DNA of 5,629 nt. Source: an uncultured Eggerthellaceae bacterium (GTDB lineage: Bacteria > Actinomycetota > Coriobacteriia > Coriobacteriales > Eggerthellaceae). Positions 4,383-5,629 of the stretch are shown here, piece after piece (the first letter of the stretch is position 1; every line of letters starts with the position of its first letter). Both the position numbers and the translations under genes were made by a program. The notes beneath the pieces are model-generated. The model was not told the DNA's origin and made no database searches. It saw nothing but the letters and a program-made list of their open reading frames with translations. The DNA is taken from contig CAKTWD010000098.1 in assembly GCA_934630485.1 (NCBI GenBank), positions 1-5,629 on the forward strand, read 5' to 3'.

Positions 4383-5629
4383 ATGGCGTTTCTTGGCGTC
4401 GATCCCTTGCTGGAAGACCCCATCGCTTCGTTGACGCAGCAGTCTTCAGGGGTGATGTCGGTCACGGCGGCAATGAACCTTGCAAAGGGCGCCCTCGAGT
4501 CCGTCACGGTCACGCTTGTCGGCGAGGTCTCCGAGGTTTCGGTCAAGCCCGGGTACAAGGCTGCGTATTTCACGGTCAAGGACAGGTCGTCCAGCTTGCC
4601 GTGCATGATGTGGAACAACCGTTACAAGGCATCGGGCGTTGCCCTTCAGGTGGGGCAACTGGTGCAGTTGACAGGTCGCTTCACCATGTACACGGCGAAG
4701 GGTCGCATGAATTTCGATGTCTTCAGCGTTTCGCTGGCCGGTGAAGGCAACCTGCGCTTGCAGGTGGCTAATCTAGCTAAGAAGCTGCAGGCAGAAGGTT
4801 TAACCGACCGATCACGCAAGCGCCCTCTTCCGCAGCTCCCATCTAAAATCGGCGTGGTTACTTCACCGCGCGGTGCGGCCGTTCATGACGTGCTCCGCAC
4901 GCTGCGTAGGCGCTATCCGTTGGCCGAGGTGTTCGTGGCGGGCGTTCCTGTCGAGGGGCCCAATGCCGCGCGCAGCATCGTCGATGGCATCAAGTGCGTC
5001 TACGACGCTGGTGTCGAGGTCATTCTGGTCGTTCGTGGCGGCGGCTCGTTCGAAGACCTTATGCCCTTCAATGATGAACGCTTGGCTCGCACCATCGCCG
5101 CATGCCCTACGCCTATCGTCACGGGCATCGGCCATGAGCCTGACACGTCCATTGCCGATATGGTGTCCGATTTCCGCGCTTCAACTCCTACGGCTGCCGC
5201 GGAAGCGGCAAGCCCATCTCGTGAAGAGCTGGAGTCGATTCTGTCTTCTGGCGCTCAGTCGATGTGCTCAGCGTTTTCTCGTCGGTTGTCTCGCGAAGCC
5301 GCGTGGGTGGATTCCGTCTCATCGCGGCCTTTGTTCACGGACGATATGTATCTTACGGGCGCTTTGGCGCAAACGCTCGATTTCAAGGCCGATAGGCTCG
5401 CGCGGGCCATTCCCGTTGGCGTCAGCTGTGACGCATCGGCGTTATCTCATGCTCAAGCTAGGCTTGCGGGCGTGTTGCCGCTAATGATGGCGTCAAAGTC
5501 GTCTTCGGTTGACAAGCTGGCATTGCGCTTGAGGCAGGACGGCGCATCGATTACGAATCAGTTTGAAAACGACCTGTCGCTTAAAGCGGCGCGCCTTGAC
5601 GACTTGTCGCCGCTTCGCACGCTCGCACG
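4383..5629 (+). CDS. xseA: Exodeoxyribonuclease VII large subunit (3' end cut by the window)
   Basis: XseA with several small XseB subunits forms exonuclease VII, which degrades single-stranded DNA from both ends to short oligonucleotides. Visible here are 415 codons, with no stop before the edge. An OB-fold DNA-binding domain lies at about 25-118 (VTLVGEVSEVSVKPGYKAAY, then LVQLTGRFTMYTAKGRMNFD). The catalytic domain has all its signatures: IGVVTSPRGAAVHDV (156-170), VVRGGGSFEDL (216-226), GIGHEPDTSIADMVSDFRAS (248-267) and TPTAAAEAA. A long helical region follows from about 278, and the last visible residues (LSPLRTLA) match the start of the conserved C-terminal LSPL-TLARGY segment, so only a short tail is missing. 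The start has about 20 residues more than the common beginning near SVTAAMNLAKGALE, but the ribosome binding site supports the ATG at 4383. xseB would be expected just downstream, outside the window. Confidence 0.95.
   Translation, partial: MAFLGVDPLLEDPIASLTQQSSGVMSVTAAMNLAKGALESVTVTLVGEVSEVSVKPGYKAAYFTVKDRSSSLPCMMWNNRYKASGVALQVGQLVQLTGRFTMYTAKGRMNFDVFSVSLAGEGNLRLQVANLAKKLQAEGLTDRSRKRPLPQLPSKIGVVTSPRGAAVHDVLRTLRRRYPLAEVFVAGVPVEGPNAARSIVDGIKCVYDAGVEVILVVRGGGSFEDLMPFNDERLARTIAACPTPIVTGIGHEPDTSIADMVSDFRASTPTAAAEAASPSREELESILSSGAQSMCSAFSRRLSREAAWVDSVSSRPLFTDDMYLTGALAQTLDFKADRLARAIPVGVSCDASALSHAQARLAGVLPLMMASKSSSVDKLALRLRQDGASITNQFENDLSLKAARLDDLSPLRTLA

Noticed and set aside
4873..5484. 203-codon plus-strand open frame
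   Set aside because: It lies wholly inside xseA in another frame, and the xseA frame carries all the conserved motifs.
1..5629. A novel defence, mobile or biosynthetic system
   Set aside because: All full-length genes belong to known housekeeping or metal-homeostasis families, with no transposase, phage gene, CRISPR, toxin-antitoxin pair or composition break visible.

Overview
The window reads as ordinary chromosomal DNA from a moderately GC-rich bacterium with Shine-Dalgarno sequences (AAGGAG) ahead of most genes. The gene set, codon choice (C/G or T at third positions, GTG starts) and protein style would fit an actinobacterium of the Coriobacteriia/Eggerthellales type, but that placement is an impression only. 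I see no insertion sequence, phage gene, CRISPR array, tRNA or rRNA.

Layout, left to right. Positions 1-127 hold the first 42 codons of an unrecognised leftward gene. Positions 128-406 are a divergent control region: a leftward extended -10 promoter, an interleaved rightward promoter, then a manganese-sensing yybP-ykoY riboswitch (208-314) whose 3' closing strand is also the 5' arm of a long intrinsic terminator (304-354). This controls a TerC-family membrane protein (407-1231). A nested inverted repeat (1240-1329) separates it from a convergent lipid kinase of the YegS/DgkB/LCB5 family (1362-2282, minus). A short divergent region follows, in which the promoter of the next gene overlaps the kinase start codon. 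Ribonuclease D (rnd) runs at 2398-3555. After a 161-base gap with a perfect TATAAT box come a YugP-type membrane zinc metallopeptidase (3717-4373) and, nine bases later, the large subunit of exonuclease VII (xseA, from 4383 and cut by the window edge). The peptidase stop codon is part of the xseA ribosome binding site, so these two genes are almost certainly one operon.

How it works together. The clearest functional unit is the manganese switch plus TerC protein: high Mn2+ should fold the aptamer, block the terminator and turn on a membrane protein of a family linked to Mn2+ export or metal supply to exported enzymes. The remaining genes are housekeeping: RNA maturation (RNase D), DNA degradation and repair (ExoVII), membrane proteolysis and lipid phosphorylation. 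I found no convincing new system. The most rewarding parts are the regulatory architecture upstream of the TerC gene, the overlapping promoter/start codon at 2278-2306, and the unknown gene at the left edge.
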